Part shown: piece by piece, positions 20,414 to 30,616 of the stretch
How the letters are laid out: every line of letters begins with the position of its first letter
Position numbering within the stretch: the first letter of the stretch is position 1
Assembly (NCBI RefSeq): GCF_000310145.2
Contig: NZ_AMXA01000006.1
Span: 103,269 to 167,268 of the forward strand
Direction of reading: 5' to 3'
From: Thauera sp. 28
GTDB lineage: Bacteria > Pseudomonadota > Gammaproteobacteria > Burkholderiales > Rhodocyclaceae
Length of the DNA stretch: 64,000 bases
Notes under the pieces: model-generated
Databases searched by the model: none
The model's input: the letters and a program-made list of their open reading frames with translations, nothing else
What the model was told of the DNA's origin: nothing
Program-made: the position numbers and the translations under genes

Positions 20414-22810
20414 TCACGCGTAATTCGTCGGCTCAGTGCCGGACGAATGGTCGCCACGCGCCCAAGGCGAATGGTCCATCCAGGCCTCGAGCCCTGCGGC
20501 ATCAACCGGTCTGGAGACGAAATAGCCCTGCGCCAGATCACAACCGAGCTCGCCCAAACGCACGAGGATCTCCTCGGTTTCCACGCCCTCCGCCGTCACC
20601 ACCAGCCCCAGACTGTGCGCGAGCTCGATCGTAGAGCGCACGATCAGCTCATCGCCAGGCCGGGTGGTGAGATTCATGACGAAACTGCGGTCGATCTTGA
20701 GCTCCTGGACCGGCATCTGACGCAGATAGGAGAGTGATGAGTAACCCGTACCGTAGTCGTCGATCGAAAGCTGGCAGCCGGTGGCGTGCAGGCGCTCGAG
20801 CGTCGCCAGCGCCTTGCGCGGATCGTCCAGCACCGCGCTTTCGGTGATCTCGAGCGTTATCCAGCGCGCCTCGCAGCCGTGATGCTCAAGCATGGCGCGG
20901 AACTGATCCGGCAGTTCAGGATGCAGCAAGTCGCGAGCCGAGAGATTGAGGCCGACATGCACTGCCCTCCCCGCGCGCCGCCACTCTGCGCACTGGCGCA
21001 CTGCGCGTTCGAGCACCCACAGCGTGATCGCCCTGATATAGCCAGTCTGTTCGGCAAACGGGATGAACTCCATCGGCGGCACGAAGCCACGCTTGGGATG
21101 AACCCAGCGCACGAGCGCCTCCACACTGAGCATGGCTGATGAGCGGAAGGCGTGCTTGGGCTGGTAGTAGAGCACCAGTTCATCGCCCTCGACGGCCTGG
21201 CGCAACTCGGTGAGCAAGGACAGGCGGGCGGCATTGCGGCCATGATGCGCCGGGTCGTATATGGCATGACCGGCATGGGCCTGCTTGGCCTTGTACATGG
21301 CGACATCCGCACCCCGCATCAACTCGCCGGCGTCGTTGCCATGATCGGGGTAGAGGGCGATACCGATGCTCGCGCGCACATCGACCAGTTGTCCCTGCAC
21401 GTTCATCGGCGCTTCGAGCAAGGCAGCGATACGCTCGGCCACAACCCTGGCAGCCACGGCGTCCGCCCCGGGCACGAGAACCGCAAATTCGTCTCCGCCC
21501 AGCCGCGCGCATGCGTTGGCCTCGTCCTGCAGGCCTTGCGCGAGGTCGCGCCGGCGCATGCCTGCATGCTGCAGGCGACGACCGACCTCCTGCAGCACCT
21601 GGTCGCCCAGATCGTGGCCCAGGGAATCGTTGATGAGCTTGAAGCGGTCGATATCCAGGGTCAGCACGGCGAGACGCTCACCACGCTCCCCGAAGCTGCG
21701 CACGAAGCGATCGAGCGACTCGACGAACTGCACCCTATTGGGCAGCCCCGTCAGCACGTCACGGTAGGCCAGCTCGGAGATGCGCGCCTCGCGGCTGGCG
21801 ATGGCCTCCGTCATCAGGGCGAAGGCCGTGGCGAGTCGGCCAATCTCGTCCTCGCGCCGCACCATGGGCGGGGCGGCATACTCGCCGACACGGACGCGCC
21901 GGGCGAACTCGGCAAGCCGGGTCACCGGCGACGCGATCGTGCGCCCCATCCACATGCTGGCCAGCAGCATGGCGACAGTAGCTGCGACCGTCAGCCCGGA
22001 CCACTCGCGATAGAGCCGCTCCCAGGGTTCGAGCGCACGCTCGAGCGAGACCTGGAGCACGGCGAAGACACGCTCGCTGGCAAGTGGATCGAGGTCGCGC
22101 ACCAGGCCGGCGTACTCGAAGCCGCCGACAAGCATGCCATGCCCCGCATCGGCAAGCAGTTGCGCAGCGTCGACGTCTGTCGGCAGGGTACTGGCCACCA
22201 GCGCTGCCTCAAGCTCACGACCGCGCACCAGACTCACGTCTAGCCCGATTACCCGCTTGAGGTCGTGCACAAGCGCCTCGTCTACGACGAAACCGATCGC
22301 CACCCAGGCGACCGGCACCGGCGCCATGACCGGCACCACGACCAACTGGAAAACGCTGTCGCCCACGACCTGGAAACCCGTCGCCGCGCCACGCGCCTGC
22401 GCATCGGCGATGAAGCGCGCAAGGCGCTGCGCAAAAGCGTCGCCCCCAGCGGGATGAGCGGCGAGCGCGCGGCCATCCAGCCCAGTGAGCAACATCAGGC
22501 TGGCACCGATCCTGGAGCCGTGGTTCTCGAGCGCAGAGGCTGCAGTGTCGGCGTCACCGGTCAGCACAGCCTCACGGAAGCCGAAGTCGGCCGCGAGCAC
22601 TCGCGCCGCCTGTGCCAACTGGGCGCTGCGCTGTTCGAGCAGGCGATCGAGCACGCGGTCGCCGGTGTCGAGTTGCACCTTGACCTCCTGCAGCGCACTG
22701 CTGCGCCCAACATGCTCGAACAGGAACAGGCCGCCAATCTGGACCGACAGCAGGATCATCGCCGTCCAGGCGGCAATCCGCCATTGCAGGCGCCGGAAGC
22801 CGAAGCGCAT
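20414..22810 (-). CDS. Membrane GGDEF-EAL protein with periplasmic sensor and HAMP
   Basis: 798 aa. TM1 (~13-33), a Cache-like periplasmic region (~35-255, with TGLDGRALAAHPAG), TM2 (~262-282), HAMP, then GGDEF with intact ARLGGDEFAVLVPG and YRDVLTGLPNR, then EAL with VEALVRWVHP, EITESAVLDD, DDYGTGYSSL and AEGVET. Both cyclase and phosphodiesterase motifs look intact. Its ATG overlaps the stop of the cupredoxin-like gene by one base, so the pair is translationally coupled and the periplasmic partner may feed its sensor. Confidence 0.93.
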   Translation of the reverse strand: MRFGFRRLQWRIAAWTAMILLSVQIGGLFLFEHVGRSSALQEVKVQLDTGDRVLDRLLEQRSAQLAQAARVLAADFGFREAVLTGDADTAASALENHGSRIGASLMLLTGLDGRALAAHPAGGDAFAQRLARFIADAQARGAATGFQVVGDSVFQLVVVPVMAPVPVAWVAIGFVVDEALVHDLKRVIGLDVSLVRGRELEAALVASTLPTDVDAAQLLADAGHGMLVGGFEYAGLVRDLDPLASERVFAVLQVSLERALEPWERLYREWSGLTVAATVAMLLASMWMGRTIASPVTRLAEFARRVRVGEYAAPPMVRREDEIGRLATAFALMTEAIASREARISELAYRDVLTGLPNRVQFVESLDRFVRSFGERGERLAVLTLDIDRFKLINDSLGHDLGDQVLQEVGRRLQHAGMRRRDLAQGLQDEANACARLGGDEFAVLVPGADAVAARVVAERIAALLEAPMNVQGQLVDVRASIGIALYPDHGNDAGELMRGADVAMYKAKQAHAGHAIYDPAHHGRNAARLSLLTELRQAVEGDELVLYYQPKHAFRSSAMLSVEALVRWVHPKRGFVPPMEFIPFAEQTGYIRAITLWVLERAVRQCAEWRRAGRAVHVGLNLSARDLLHPELPDQFRAMLEHHGCEARWITLEITESAVLDDPRKALATLERLHATGCQLSIDDYGTGYSSLSYLRQMPVQELKIDRSFVMNLTTRPGDELIVRSTIELAHSLGLVVTAEGVETEEILVRLGELGCDLAQGYFVSRPVDAAGLEAWMDHSPWARGDHSSGTEPTNYA

Positions 22811-23439
22811 CAGGGTTGCGCCCCGACGACGAGGGTAAAGCGCGCATCACCATCGATACGCACCGGCGTGCCGGCTACCGAATTGTCGGCACCGACCCAG
22901 CGCGGGTGCCAGTACTCGAGCCTGTAGTCGCCAGCAGGCACGCCCTGCAGGCGCAATTCGCCAGCTTCGTCACTGACACCGACCCACGGCGAATCGAACA
23001 CCACCACGTAGGCCACCATGTGATCATGAATATTGCAGCCCATCACGACCACGCCAGGCTTGTCGAACACAACCGGCGCTGCAGGCGTGCCGAGATAGAG
23101 CTTGAGTTCGAAGGTCTTCGCCGGCGAGAACGAATAGACGTGATGGCGCACCGTGTCGTGGTTGGGAAACCGTATCGAGGCACCCGTCGGCACCGCGGTC
23201 ATCAGCGGGATGAAGCGCTTGTCCCGTTGCACGATCTCGAACTCTGCAGCCCGCATGGCTGGTACGCCCACCAAGGGCTTGAGCGCCATCGCCACGTCCT
23301 GCAACGCAGCACCGTGCTCATCGACAACCCTGACGGTGAGGCTGTCCGCGAGCACCGCCGGCGCCGGAACGATGCAGCCAATCGCAGCGAGAATCATCCC
23401 GCGTCTGGCTGCCAAATCGATCACGTACGAAATCCGCAT
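22810..23439 (-). CDS. Periplasmic cupredoxin-like protein
   Basis: 209 aa with an N-terminal signal peptide (AAIGCIVPAPAVLA). Residues ~85-135 match a cupredoxin-like copper site: FPNHDTVRHHVYSF supplies the first His, and MGCNIHDHMVAY the Cys-x2-3-His-x-Met cluster. A C-terminal domain (GELRLQGVPAGDYRLEYWHPR) resembles a carboxypeptidase-regulatory beta sandwich. Such proteins are usually annotated as methylamine-utilisation-like, with no proven role. AGGA lies five bases before the ATG. Confidence 0.82.
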   Translation of the reverse strand: MRISYVIDLAARRGMILAAIGCIVPAPAVLADSLTVRVVDEHGAALQDVAMALKPLVGVPAMRAAEFEIVQRDKRFIPLMTAVPTGASIRFPNHDTVRHHVYSFSPAKTFELKLYLGTPAAPVVFDKPGVVVMGCNIHDHMVAYVVVFDSPWVGVSDEAGELRLQGVPAGDYRLEYWHPRWVGADNSVAGTPVRIDGDARFTLVVGAQP

Positions 23440-23493
23440 GCTGTCCTATCTTTGCTCATCCACGAAGCCCAGCCCGCCCCGAGAGGAATGCCC

Positions 23494-24390
23494 ATGCCCC
23501 AGCCCAAGCTGCCACGCCACCTGCCGCTCAATGCGCTGCTTACCGCCGCGCTAGCGGTCGGCCTTGCCTCGCCTGCAGACGCCGCCGCCGAACTGGAGAG
23601 AATCAGGATCCATGCCGTCACGGAGTCGCATGAGCTTATCGCGGTTTCAGCGGCCGAACCGCATAAAATCATCCGCAGCGTGAAGCTGGTCGGCCTCGGC
23701 AGCGATGAGAGCATCCTGGGCATCGACTACCGGGTCGCCTACGGCGTGATGTACGCACTGGGCTCATCGGGTCGGCTATTCACGGTCGACGTGGAAACCG
23801 GCACCCTCACCCCGGTCGGCACGCAAGTCTTCGCGCTCGCCCTCGAAGGAAAACGCTTCGGCTTCGACTTCAACCCGGCTGCCGACCGCATTCGCATCGT
23901 CTCCGACGCCGGTCAGAACCTGCGTGCGCATCCGGAAACCGGCACCTTGGTCGATTTTTCTCCCGATCAGGACGGCGTCCAGGCCGACGGCCGCCTCGCA
24001 TACGCTGCGGGCGACCCTGCCGCAGAAAAGCCCGCATACGTGATCGCCGCGGCATATACCTACAATCAGCAGGATGAGAAGCTCACCACCAACTTCGCCA
24101 TTGACGCGGGGCGTGCGAGCTTGGTTCGCCAGGGTTCGATCGAAGGTACCCAGCCCGTCGTTTCGCCGAACAGCGGTCAGCTTCATACCGTGGGCCAACT
24201 CGGCGTGGAGGGCATCGAAGATGCGCACTTCGACATCTCTGACGTCAGCAACACCGCGCTCGCGGTACTGACCACCACCACCATGCCTGCAGCCACGCTC
24301 CATCACATCGACCTCGGCACCGGTGCGGCGCGTGTGCTCGGCCCGGTAGGCAGCGGCGAACGCCTGCGTGGGATGGCCATCGAGCCCTGA
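23494..24390 (+). CDS. DUF4394 domain exported protein
   Basis: 298 aa. Signal peptide (NALLTAALAVGLASPADA) then a DUF4394 beta-propeller-like body: GIDYRVAYGVMYALGSSGRLFTVD, FGFDFNPAADRIRIVSDAGQNLR, DLGTGAARVLGPVG. Function is unknown. GAGGA at 23483-23487 sets the start at ATG 23494. It diverges from the cupredoxin/GGDEF-EAL pair across 54 bases. Confidence 0.88.
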   Translation: MPQPKLPRHLPLNALLTAALAVGLASPADAAAELERIRIHAVTESHELIAVSAAEPHKIIRSVKLVGLGSDESILGIDYRVAYGVMYALGSSGRLFTVDVETGTLTPVGTQVFALALEGKRFGFDFNPAADRIRIVSDAGQNLRAHPETGTLVDFSPDQDGVQADGRLAYAAGDPAAEKPAYVIAAAYTYNQQDEKLTTNFAIDAGRASLVRQGSIEGTQPVVSPNSGQLHTVGQLGVEGIEDAHFDISDVSNTALAVLTTTTMPAATLHHIDLGTGAARVLGPVGSGERLRGMAIEP

Positions 24391-24396
24391 AACGAG

Positions 24397-24426
24397 CGCG
24401 GGGGACGGCCTGAGCCGTCCCCCGCG
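24397..24426 (+). terminator. Terminator hairpin after the DUF4394 gene
   Basis: 13-bp GC-rich stem (CGCGGGGGACGGC and its complement) with loop CTGA, six bases after the stop, followed by a short TATT. Confidence 0.7.
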
Positions 24427-24448
24427 TATTCTGCTCCAGCGCGTGGAT

Positions 24449-24468
24449 CAGCGCCGCGAACGGCGCTG
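24449..24468 (-). terminator. UUCG-type hairpin after the isochorismatase-like gene
   Basis: On the minus strand, CAGCGCCG-TTCG-CGGCGCTG: an 8-bp stem closed by a TTCG tetraloop, ten bases past the stop at 24479. No T tract follows; the opposing hairpin at 24397-24426 may complete a bidirectional termination zone. Confidence 0.5.
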
Positions 24469-24478
24469 CCGCTCAATG

Positions 24479-25021
24479 TCAGCGGATGAAGTCGCGGTTG
24501 ATCTCGCGGAAGAGCTCGGTACCACCTCGCTGGAGCCACTCGAAGGCCGCCATCTCGCATGACACGATCTCGACACCATGGCTGCGCATGCGTGCAAAGG
24601 CCAGGTCGCGATTGGCCGGATCGCGCGACCCCGAGGCCTCAGCCACGACAAAGACCTCCTTCCCCGCCCAGCGCAGATCGAGCGCGGTCTGCTGTACGCA
24701 GACATGCGCCTCGGTGCCGCACACGATCACCTGCCGACGCGCCTCGACCGCAGTGCCTTTCAGGCAACCGTCCGCCTGCGCCGAGAAGCATTGCTTTTCG
24801 ACATATTCGGCAGCGGGCGTAACCGCCCGCAGTGCATCGAGCGTGCCTCCGATCTTGGCAGGGAAATGCTCGGTGACCACCACCGGCACGCCAACGCGCT
24901 CGGCAACCCGGGCGAGCCAGATGCAGCTGGCCGCGACCTTGTCGCTGTCATGTATGGAGGGCGCCAACCTGGCCTGCACATCAACGATCAACAGCACGGA
25001 CTTGTCACGGTTCATCAGCAT
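24479..25021 (-). CDS. Isochorismatase-family (YcaC-like) hydrolase
   Basis: 180 aa. The cysteine-hydrolase triad is visible: Asp in LLIVDVQARL, Lys in HFPAKIGGTL region, Cys in VIVCGTEAHVCVQQTA. Substrate unknown; YcaC-like members are small octameric hydrolases. Start at 25021 or two codons later (MNRDKS). It begins 14 bases after the acetoacetyl-CoA synthetase stop and is probably in that operon. Confidence 0.9.
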   Translation of the reverse strand: MLMNRDKSVLLIVDVQARLAPSIHDSDKVAASCIWLARVAERVGVPVVVTEHFPAKIGGTLDALRAVTPAAEYVEKQCFSAQADGCLKGTAVEARRQVIVCGTEAHVCVQQTALDLRWAGKEVFVVAEASGSRDPANRDLAFARMRSHGVEIVSCEMAAFEWLQRGGTELFREINRDFIR

Positions 25022-25035
25022 GATGGCTTGCCCAT

Positions 25036-27024
25036 TCAGTCTGCGAGTTCGGCACGGTCGCGGAAATGCGCCAGCGCCTCGGGGTTGGCGAGCGCCTCCT
25101 GGTTCTTGACCGGGCGCCCATGCACCACGTTGCGCACCGCCAGTTCGACGATCTTTCCGCTCTTGGTGCGCGGAATATCCGCCACCTGCAACACCTTGGC
25201 CGGGACGTGGCGCGGCGTGGTGTTGTCGCGGATCGTCTGGCGGATGCGCCTGGCGAGCGCATCGTCGAGCGCAACCCCCTCGCGCAGCTTGACGAACAAC
25301 ACCACGCGCACGTCGTTCGGGTTCTGCGGCGGCCAGTCCTGGCCAATCACCAGGGACTCAACCACCTCAGGCAACTTCTCGACCTGGCGGTAGATCTCGG
25401 CCGTGCCGATGCGCACCCCGCCCGGGTTGAGCGTGGCATCCGACCTGCCGTAGATGATCAGCCCGCCATGAGCGGTGATTTCGCAGAAGTCGCCATGGCA
25501 CCACACATTGGGGAAGCGATCGAAATAGGCGGCGTGGTACTTGCTGCCGTCCGCATCGTTCCAGAAACCGATCGGCATCACCGGGAACGGCTTGCTGCAC
25601 ACCAGCTCGCCCTTCTCGCCGCGCACCGGCTTACCATCGTCGTCCCACACATCCACCGCCATGCCCAGGCCGCGGCACTGGATCTCGCCGCGCCACACCG
25701 GAAGCACGGGAGAACCAAGCACGAAGCAGGAGATGATGTCGGTTCCGCCCGAAATAGAGGACAGTTGCAGGTCGGCCTTGATATCGCGATAGACGTACTC
25801 GAAGCCTTCCGGGACCAACGGGCTGCCGGTACTCATCATGGCGCGCACGGTGTCGAGCCGGTGGGTTTCCCTGGGTTTCAAGCCAAACTTCGCCGCGGCG
25901 TCGATGAACTTGGCCGAGGTACCGAAGTGGGTCATGTGCTCGGCGTCGGCGTAATCGAACAGAATCTGGTTATCGCCGGCAAAGGGCGAGCCATCGTACA
26001 GCAGCAGCGTGGCCTCGGCGGCCAGCGCCGACACGAGCCAGTTCCACATCATCCATCCGCAGGTCGTGAAGTAGAACACGCGGTCGCCGCGCTTCACGTC
26101 GCTGTGCAGGCGATGCTCCTTCAGGTGCTGCAGCAGCGCGCCGCCGGCGCAATGCACGATGCACTTGGGCACGCCAGTGGTTCCCGAGGAGTACATGATG
26201 TAGAGCGGGTGGTCGAAGGGCAGCTCGGCAAACTCGATGTCATCGACGAAATGGTAGGGCGCGATGAAATCGGCGTACATGCGCGCATGCGGCACGTGCG
26301 AGAGATCGTGCTCGGCGTGCACATAAGGCACGACGACCACGCGCTTGATCGAAGGCAGCTGGCCAACGATCTCGCCCAGTTTGCCCAGCACGTCCACCGT
26401 CTTGCCGCCGTAGTAGTAGCCGTCGCAGGCAATGAGCACCTTGGGCTCGGTCTGGCCGAAACGATCGAGCACGCCCTGCACGCCAAAGTCCGGCGAGGCC
26501 GAGGTGAAGATCGCACCGATGCTCGCCGCGGCAAGCATCGCGACCACCGTCTCCGGCATGTTGGGCATGTAGGCGGCAACACGATCGCCCTCGCCCACAC
26601 CCATCTCGCGCAACGCAGCGACGAAGTGGGCCACAGCGCGATACAGCTCGCCGTGGCTCATGCGGTTCTTCACCCTGTCTTCGCCCCAGAACACGATCGC
26701 GTCATGCGCGTCACGCGAACGCAGCAGGTTGCGGGCGAAGTTCAATCGCGCATCGGGGAACCACTTCGCACCCGGCATGCGCTCGGCGTCCACGAGCACG
26801 CGCTCGCCACGGCTGCCGATGACGCCACCACCGATGCCGTCACCCTCCCAGACGCTCACCCAGAACTGCTCCGGGTGCGCCACCGACCAGGCATACAAGG
26901 CCTCATAGTCAGGCAGGCTCACGCCCCAGCGCTGCTCGGCGGCCAGGCGAAAAGCGGTCACGTTGGCGGCAGCGACGCGCTCGGGCGACGGTGTCCACAG
27001 CGGGCTCTGTTCAGCAGAATTCAC
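25036..27024 (-). CDS. aacS: Acetoacetyl-CoA synthetase
   Basis: 662 aa acyl-adenylate-forming enzyme. The AMP-binding motif reads [17 protein letters not shown]; further signatures are [38 protein letters not shown] and [16 protein letters not shown] with the acetylatable Lys. Length and the GGTDI/NPGG pattern point to the acetoacetate-specific group, which activates acetoacetate for lipid or polyhydroxybutyrate metabolism. Confidence 0.93.
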   Translation of the reverse strand: MNSAEQSPLWTPSPERVAAANVTAFRLAAEQRWGVSLPDYEALYAWSVAHPEQFWVSVWEGDGIGGGVIGSRGERVLVDAERMPGAKWFPDARLNFARNLLRSRDAHDAIVFWGEDRVKNRMSHGELYRAVAHFVAALREMGVGEGDRVAAYMPNMPETVVAMLAAASIGAIFTSASPDFGVQGVLDRFGQTEPKVLIACDGYYYGGKTVDVLGKLGEIVGQLPSIKRVVVVPYVHAEHDLSHVPHARMYADFIAPYHFVDDIEFAELPFDHPLYIMYSSGTTGVPKCIVHCAGGALLQHLKEHRLHSDVKRGDRVFYFTTCGWMMWNWLVSALAAEATLLLYDGSPFAGDNQILFDYADAEHMTHFGTSAKFIDAAAKFGLKPRETHRLDTVRAMMSTGSPLVPEGFEYVYRDIKADLQLSSISGGTDIISCFVLGSPVLPVWRGEIQCRGLGMAVDVWDDDGKPVRGEKGELVCSKPFPVMPIGFWNDADGSKYHAAYFDRFPNVWCHGDFCEITAHGGLIIYGRSDATLNPGGVRIGTAEIYRQVEKLPEVVESLVIGQDWPPQNPNDVRVVLFVKLREGVALDDALARRIRQTIRDNTTPRHVPAKVLQVADIPRTKSGKIVELAVRNVVHGRPVKNQEALANPEALAHFRDRAELAD

Positions 27025-27110
27025 GTTGTCTCCTCTCCATCAATCGACGCTCCGCCGACTGCCCGACGGCGCGCCCGTTTGTTTTTGTGACGATTGAATC
27101 AGCGCGTTCG

Positions 27111-27518
27111 CTATTCGAACACGGCACGAACGAAATCGGGCATCGGCGACGACTTGCCGCTGCGGGTGTCCATCCACACCGTCTTTGCCGCCCCTTCGGC
27201 ATAGAGCCTGTCCTCGCCCTCGACAAACAACTCGTACCAGGTCATCACGCTGGAGCGCCCTGGCTCACCGGCATACATCTTGATGACGACGGTTGCCGGG
27301 TAGTTCACCGGCGCCAGGAACGTGCAGCTGGCGTTGATGATCACCGGCCCGACGGCCTCTTCGACGCTGACCCGACATCCCATGGCCTCGAGCCATTCAA
27401 CGCGCGTCTGTTCGAAGTAGCGGAAATATACCGTGTTGTTAACGTGACCGTAGGCGTCCATGTCGCCCCAGCGCACGGGGATCCGGCTGGTATGGATGAG
27501 CTTCGCACGTTCGTTCAT
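27111..27518 (-). CDS. Acyl-CoA thioesterase, 4HBT hotdog family
   Basis: 135 aa from [19 protein letters not shown]. The hotdog thioesterase signature is [28 protein letters not shown], with the catalytic Asp early in the fold. YbgC/FadM-like enzymes hydrolyse acyl-CoAs. The ATG at 27518 has GGAGA upstream. It lies between aacS and the divergent ETF-QO gene, next to a palindromic operator. Confidence 0.92.
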   Translation of the reverse strand: MNERAKLIHTSRIPVRWGDMDAYGHVNNTVYFRYFEQTRVEWLEAMGCRVSVEEAVGPVIINASCTFLAPVNYPATVVIKMYAGEPGRSSVMTWYELFVEGEDRLYAEGAAKTVWMDTRSGKSSPMPDFVRAVFE

Positions 27519-27568
27519 GCCGCAGTCTCCTGTTGTAGTTTGCTGTTGTATGTGCAGCGAGCTAATGT

Positions 27569-27588
27569 AACATACGCATCCGTATGTT
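27569..27588. promoter_or_regulatory. 20-bp palindromic operator between thioesterase and ETF-QO genes
   Basis: AACATACG-CATC-CGTATGTT is a perfect 8-bp inverted repeat with four central bases, the size and shape of a TetR-family operator. It lies in the 165-base divergent region, within a plausible thioesterase promoter (TGCACA-N17-TTACAT on the minus strand) and ~40 bases upstream of TATACAAT for the plus strand. The regulator is not encoded in the window next to it. Confidence 0.65.
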
Positions 27589-27683
27589 GTGCAGACTGCC
27601 GGCCAGCCGTCTGCATAAGCGCAAGGGTATACAATCGCCACACAAGAGGGGCGCCACCTCCCACACGGGAACAGGAGAACAGG

Positions 27684-29321
27684 ATGGAAAGAGAATCGAT
27701 GGAATTCGACGTGCTGATCGTCGGCGGCGGCCCGGCCGGGCTGGCGGCGGCGATCCGCTTGAAACAGCTCGCCACGGCCAAGGGCCAGGAGCTGTCGGTG
27801 TGCCTGATCGAGAAGGCCGCCGAGATCGGTGCCCACATCCTGTCGGGCGCGGTGATGGACCCCAAGGCGCTCACCGAGCTGATCCCCGACTGGAAGGAAC
27901 AGGGCGCCCCGCTCAACACCGAGGTCACCGAAGACCGCGTGCTGTTCCTGTCCGAGACCGGTGCCCGCCAGGCCCCCAACGGCCTGCTGCCCGACTGTTT
28001 CGTGAACCACGGCAACTACATCGTGCGCCTGGGCAACGTGGTGAAGTGGCTCGGCGAGCAGGCCGAGGCGGCCGGCGTCGAGGTCTATCCCGGCTTTGCC
28101 GGCGCCGAGATCCTGTTCGACGACAAGGGCGCGGTCAAGGGCGTGGCCACCGGCGACATGGGCCTCAACCGTGACGGCACGCCCGGCCCGCACCACCAGC
28201 CGGGCATGGAACTGCACGCCAAGTACACGCTCTTTGCCGAAGGCTGTCGCGGCCATCTGGGCAAGCAGCTCGAGGCGAAGTTCAATCTGCGCGAGGGCGC
28301 CGACCCGCAGACCTACGGCATCGGCATCAAGGAGCTGTGGGAGGTCAGGCCCGAGAACCATCGCCCGGGCCTGGTGGTGCACACCGCCGGCTGGCCGATG
28401 GACAACGCCACCTACGGCGGTGGCTTCGTCTATCACCTCGAGGACAACCTGGTGGCGGTGGGCTACGTGGTCGGCCTCAACTACGAGAACCCGCACCTGT
28501 CGCCCTTCGAGGAGATGCAGCGCTACAAGACGCACCCCGAGATCCGCAAGTATCTCGAAGGCGGCAAGCGCCTGGCCTACGGCGCGCGCGCCATTGCCGC
28601 CGGCGGCCTGCAGAGCCTGCCGCGGCTGATCTTCCCGGGCGGCGCGCTGGTCGGCGACGATGCGGGCTTTCTCAACGCCGCACGCATCAAGGGCAGCCAC
28701 GCCGCGATCAAGTCGGGCATGCTCGCCGCCGAGGCCGCCTTCGAGGCGCTCGCCAAGGAACGCGAGCGCGACGCGCTCACCGCCTACCCGGCCGCCTTCC
28801 GCGACTCCTGGCTGTACGCCGAGTTGCACAAGACGCGCAACTTCAAGCCCTACATGAAGAAGGGCCTGTACCTGGGTTCGCTGCTGTTCGGCATCGACCA
28901 GGTGGTGTTCCGCGGCAAGGCGCCGTGGACGCTGCGCAACAGCGCCGACCATGACAAGCTCAAGCCGGCGGCCGAATGCGCGAAGATCAATTACCCCAAG
29001 CCCGACGGCGTGCTCACCTTCGATCGCCTGTCCTCGGTGTTCCTGTCCAACACCAACCACGAGGAAGAGCAGCCCTGCCACCTGCAGTTGAAGGACGGCG
29101 CGGTGCCGATCGCAATCAACCTGGCCAAGTACGACGCCCCCGAGCAGCGCTACTGCCCGGCCGGGGTGTATGAGATCGTCAATGAGGAGGCCGGGCCGCG
29201 CCTGCAGATCAACGCCCAGAACTGTGTGCACTGCAAGACCTGCGACATCAAGGACCCGACCCAGAACATCAACTGGGTCGTGCCGCAGGGCGGCGAAGGA
29301 CCGATCTACCAGGGGATGTAA
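27684..29321 (+). CDS. Electron transfer flavoprotein-ubiquinone oxidoreductase
   Basis: 545 aa. N-terminal FAD-binding [18 protein letters not shown]; central ubiquinone/FAD region ([18 protein letters not shown]); C-terminal 4Fe-4S ferredoxin-like segment [19 protein letters not shown] with three of the Cys visible and a fourth upstream (RYCPAGVYE). It passes electrons from ETF, reduced by acyl-CoA dehydrogenases, into the quinone pool at the inner membrane. AGGAG precedes ATG 27684 by six bases. Confidence 0.97.
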   Translation: MERESMEFDVLIVGGGPAGLAAAIRLKQLATAKGQELSVCLIEKAAEIGAHILSGAVMDPKALTELIPDWKEQGAPLNTEVTEDRVLFLSETGARQAPNGLLPDCFVNHGNYIVRLGNVVKWLGEQAEAAGVEVYPGFAGAEILFDDKGAVKGVATGDMGLNRDGTPGPHHQPGMELHAKYTLFAEGCRGHLGKQLEAKFNLREGADPQTYGIGIKELWEVRPENHRPGLVVHTAGWPMDNATYGGGFVYHLEDNLVAVGYVVGLNYENPHLSPFEEMQRYKTHPEIRKYLEGGKRLAYGARAIAAGGLQSLPRLIFPGGALVGDDAGFLNAARIKGSHAAIKSGMLAAEAAFEALAKERERDALTAYPAAFRDSWLYAELHKTRNFKPYMKKGLYLGSLLFGIDQVVFRGKAPWTLRNSADHDKLKPAAECAKINYPKPDGVLTFDRLSSVFLSNTNHEEEQPCHLQLKDGAVPIAINLAKYDAPEQRYCPAGVYEIVNEEAGPRLQINAQNCVHCKTCDIKDPTQNINWVVPQGGEGPIYQGM

Positions 29322-29328
29322 GACCACA

Positions 29329-29362
29329 CCGGCAGAGGGCACGACAGCGCGCCCTCTGCCGG
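29329..29362. terminator. Bidirectional hairpin between ETF-QO and GrpB-family genes
   Basis: 12-bp perfect stem CCGGCAGAGGGC/GCCCTCTGCCGG with a ten-base loop, placed 7 bases after both convergent stops. T-rich TATCGATT follows on the plus strand. Confidence 0.65.
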
Positions 29363-29369
29363 TATCGAT

Positions 29370-29951
29370 TCAGTCCTCCCGCCCCGCCCTCGCCGCACGC
29401 ATGATGCGGGCGATGAAATCACCCTTGGCTTGCGCGTAAGCCCTGCGATCGTCCGGGCAGGCGGCAGCGATGCGGCATTTGAGCGCACCGTACTCCCTCG
29501 CAGCCTCGGGATGCGCGCGCAGGTAGTCGCGAAACAGCAGGCGCTCCCATTCCGAAGACCCCCTCTCAAGGAAGTGGATGTGGTGCGTGCGCCGTCCGCT
29601 GGCGTCACGGCGAATGAACCATGCGTACTCGATGCCGGGCAAACCCGGCTGGCTCGCCCGCCAGAAGAACTCGCAACCCTGCGCCTGCAATAGCGGCGCA
29701 ATATGCTGCGCAACGTCGCTCATCGAACGCACCTCCACCAGCATATCGACGATAGGCTTGGCATGCAGCCCCGGCACCGCGGTGCTGCCGAAATGCTCGA
29801 TACGCCCAATCATGCCTGGTGGCAGGCAGGCCCGCAGCCGCGCAGCCTCCTCCTCGAACGCGCGCAGCCAGCCGGGATCGTAAGGCACGATCTCGATACG
29901 CTCGCCGAGCGCGCGGGACACATGTTCTGGTTGCCGCAAGTACCCAGCCAT
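29370..29951 (-). CDS. GrpB (UPF0157) family protein
   Basis: 193 aa nucleotidyltransferase-like fold. Signatures: IEIVPYDPGWLRAFEEEA, IEHFGSTAVPGLHAKPIVDMLVEV (GS and two Asp-like positions of the fold) and HHIHFLERGSSEWERLLFRDYLR. Biological role unestablished; it is unrelated to GrpE. Confidence 0.92.
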   Translation of the reverse strand: MAGYLRQPEHVSRALGERIEIVPYDPGWLRAFEEEAARLRACLPPGMIGRIEHFGSTAVPGLHAKPIVDMLVEVRSMSDVAQHIAPLLQAQGCEFFWRASQPGLPGIEYAWFIRRDASGRRTHHIHFLERGSSEWERLLFRDYLRAHPEAAREYGALKCRIAAACPDDRRAYAQAKGDFIARIMRAARAGRED

Positions 29952-30004
29952 CGCTGGCCAACCTCCTGCGTGTTACATCGTCCGTCAAGCGTACTCGCCA
30001 ACGC

Positions 30005-30439
30005 TCACCGCAAACCCAACGTAAGCGCGGCGATAAAGATATAGCGCCCCGCCTTCGCCACGGCGACGATGAGAACGAAGCTCCACAGCGGCTCTCGCAT
30101 TACCCCGGCGAGCACTGTAAGCGGGTCCCCGATGACAGGAACCCAACTCAGGAGCAGCGACCAGCGCCCATAGCGATGGTAGCGCGCCTGGGCCTTCTCG
30201 AGCTGATCTGAACGCACCGGAAACCAGCGATACGCACGCCAGCGCTCGAGGTAGCGACCCAGCAGCCAGTTGACGACAGAGCCCAGGACATTGCCAGCAC
30301 TGGCAACGATAACCAGCGCCCACGGCGGATGAGCCGCATTGACCAACAAGCCGACGAGCACCGCCTCGGATTGCAGCGGTAACAGTGTGGCCGCGCCAAA
30401 GGCGGCAACGAACAAGCCGATGTAGGCAGCGGACAGCAT
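30005..30439 (-). CDS. YqaA/DedA-like inner-membrane protein
   Basis: 144 aa from MLSAAYIGLFVAAFGAATLL. It has about four hydrophobic helices and the family's LLPLQSEAVLVGLLV and SWVPVIGDPLTVLAGVMR elements, typical of YqaA-type SNARE-associated (DedA superfamily) proteins linked to lipid/undecaprenyl-phosphate handling. Upstream in-frame sequence runs into the tRNA terminator and is not coding. It is downstream of tRNA-fMet but separated by a strong terminator. Confidence 0.88.
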   Translation of the reverse strand: MLSAAYIGLFVAAFGAATLLPLQSEAVLVGLLVNAAHPPWALVIVASAGNVLGSVVNWLLGRYLERWRAYRWFPVRSDQLEKAQARYHRYGRWSLLLSWVPVIGDPLTVLAGVMREPLWSFVLIVAVAKAGRYIFIAALTLGLR

Positions 30440-30483
30440 GAATGGCTTGGCCGGCTTGTATGCCGGCCCCTGATATCGGAAAC

Positions 30484-30525
30484 ACAAACGAAAAGGCCCA
30501 CGCGGACGTGGGCCTTTTCGTTTGT
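30484..30525 (-). terminator. Intrinsic terminator of tRNA-fMet
   Basis: 19-bp perfect stem with loop TCCG (minus strand); the downstream arm ends in CCTTTTCGTTTGT, giving a T-rich tail. It begins one base after the tRNA CCA end. Confidence 0.92.
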
Positions 30526-30603
<78 letters not shown>

Positions 30604-30616
30604 TCGGAGAAACAGA

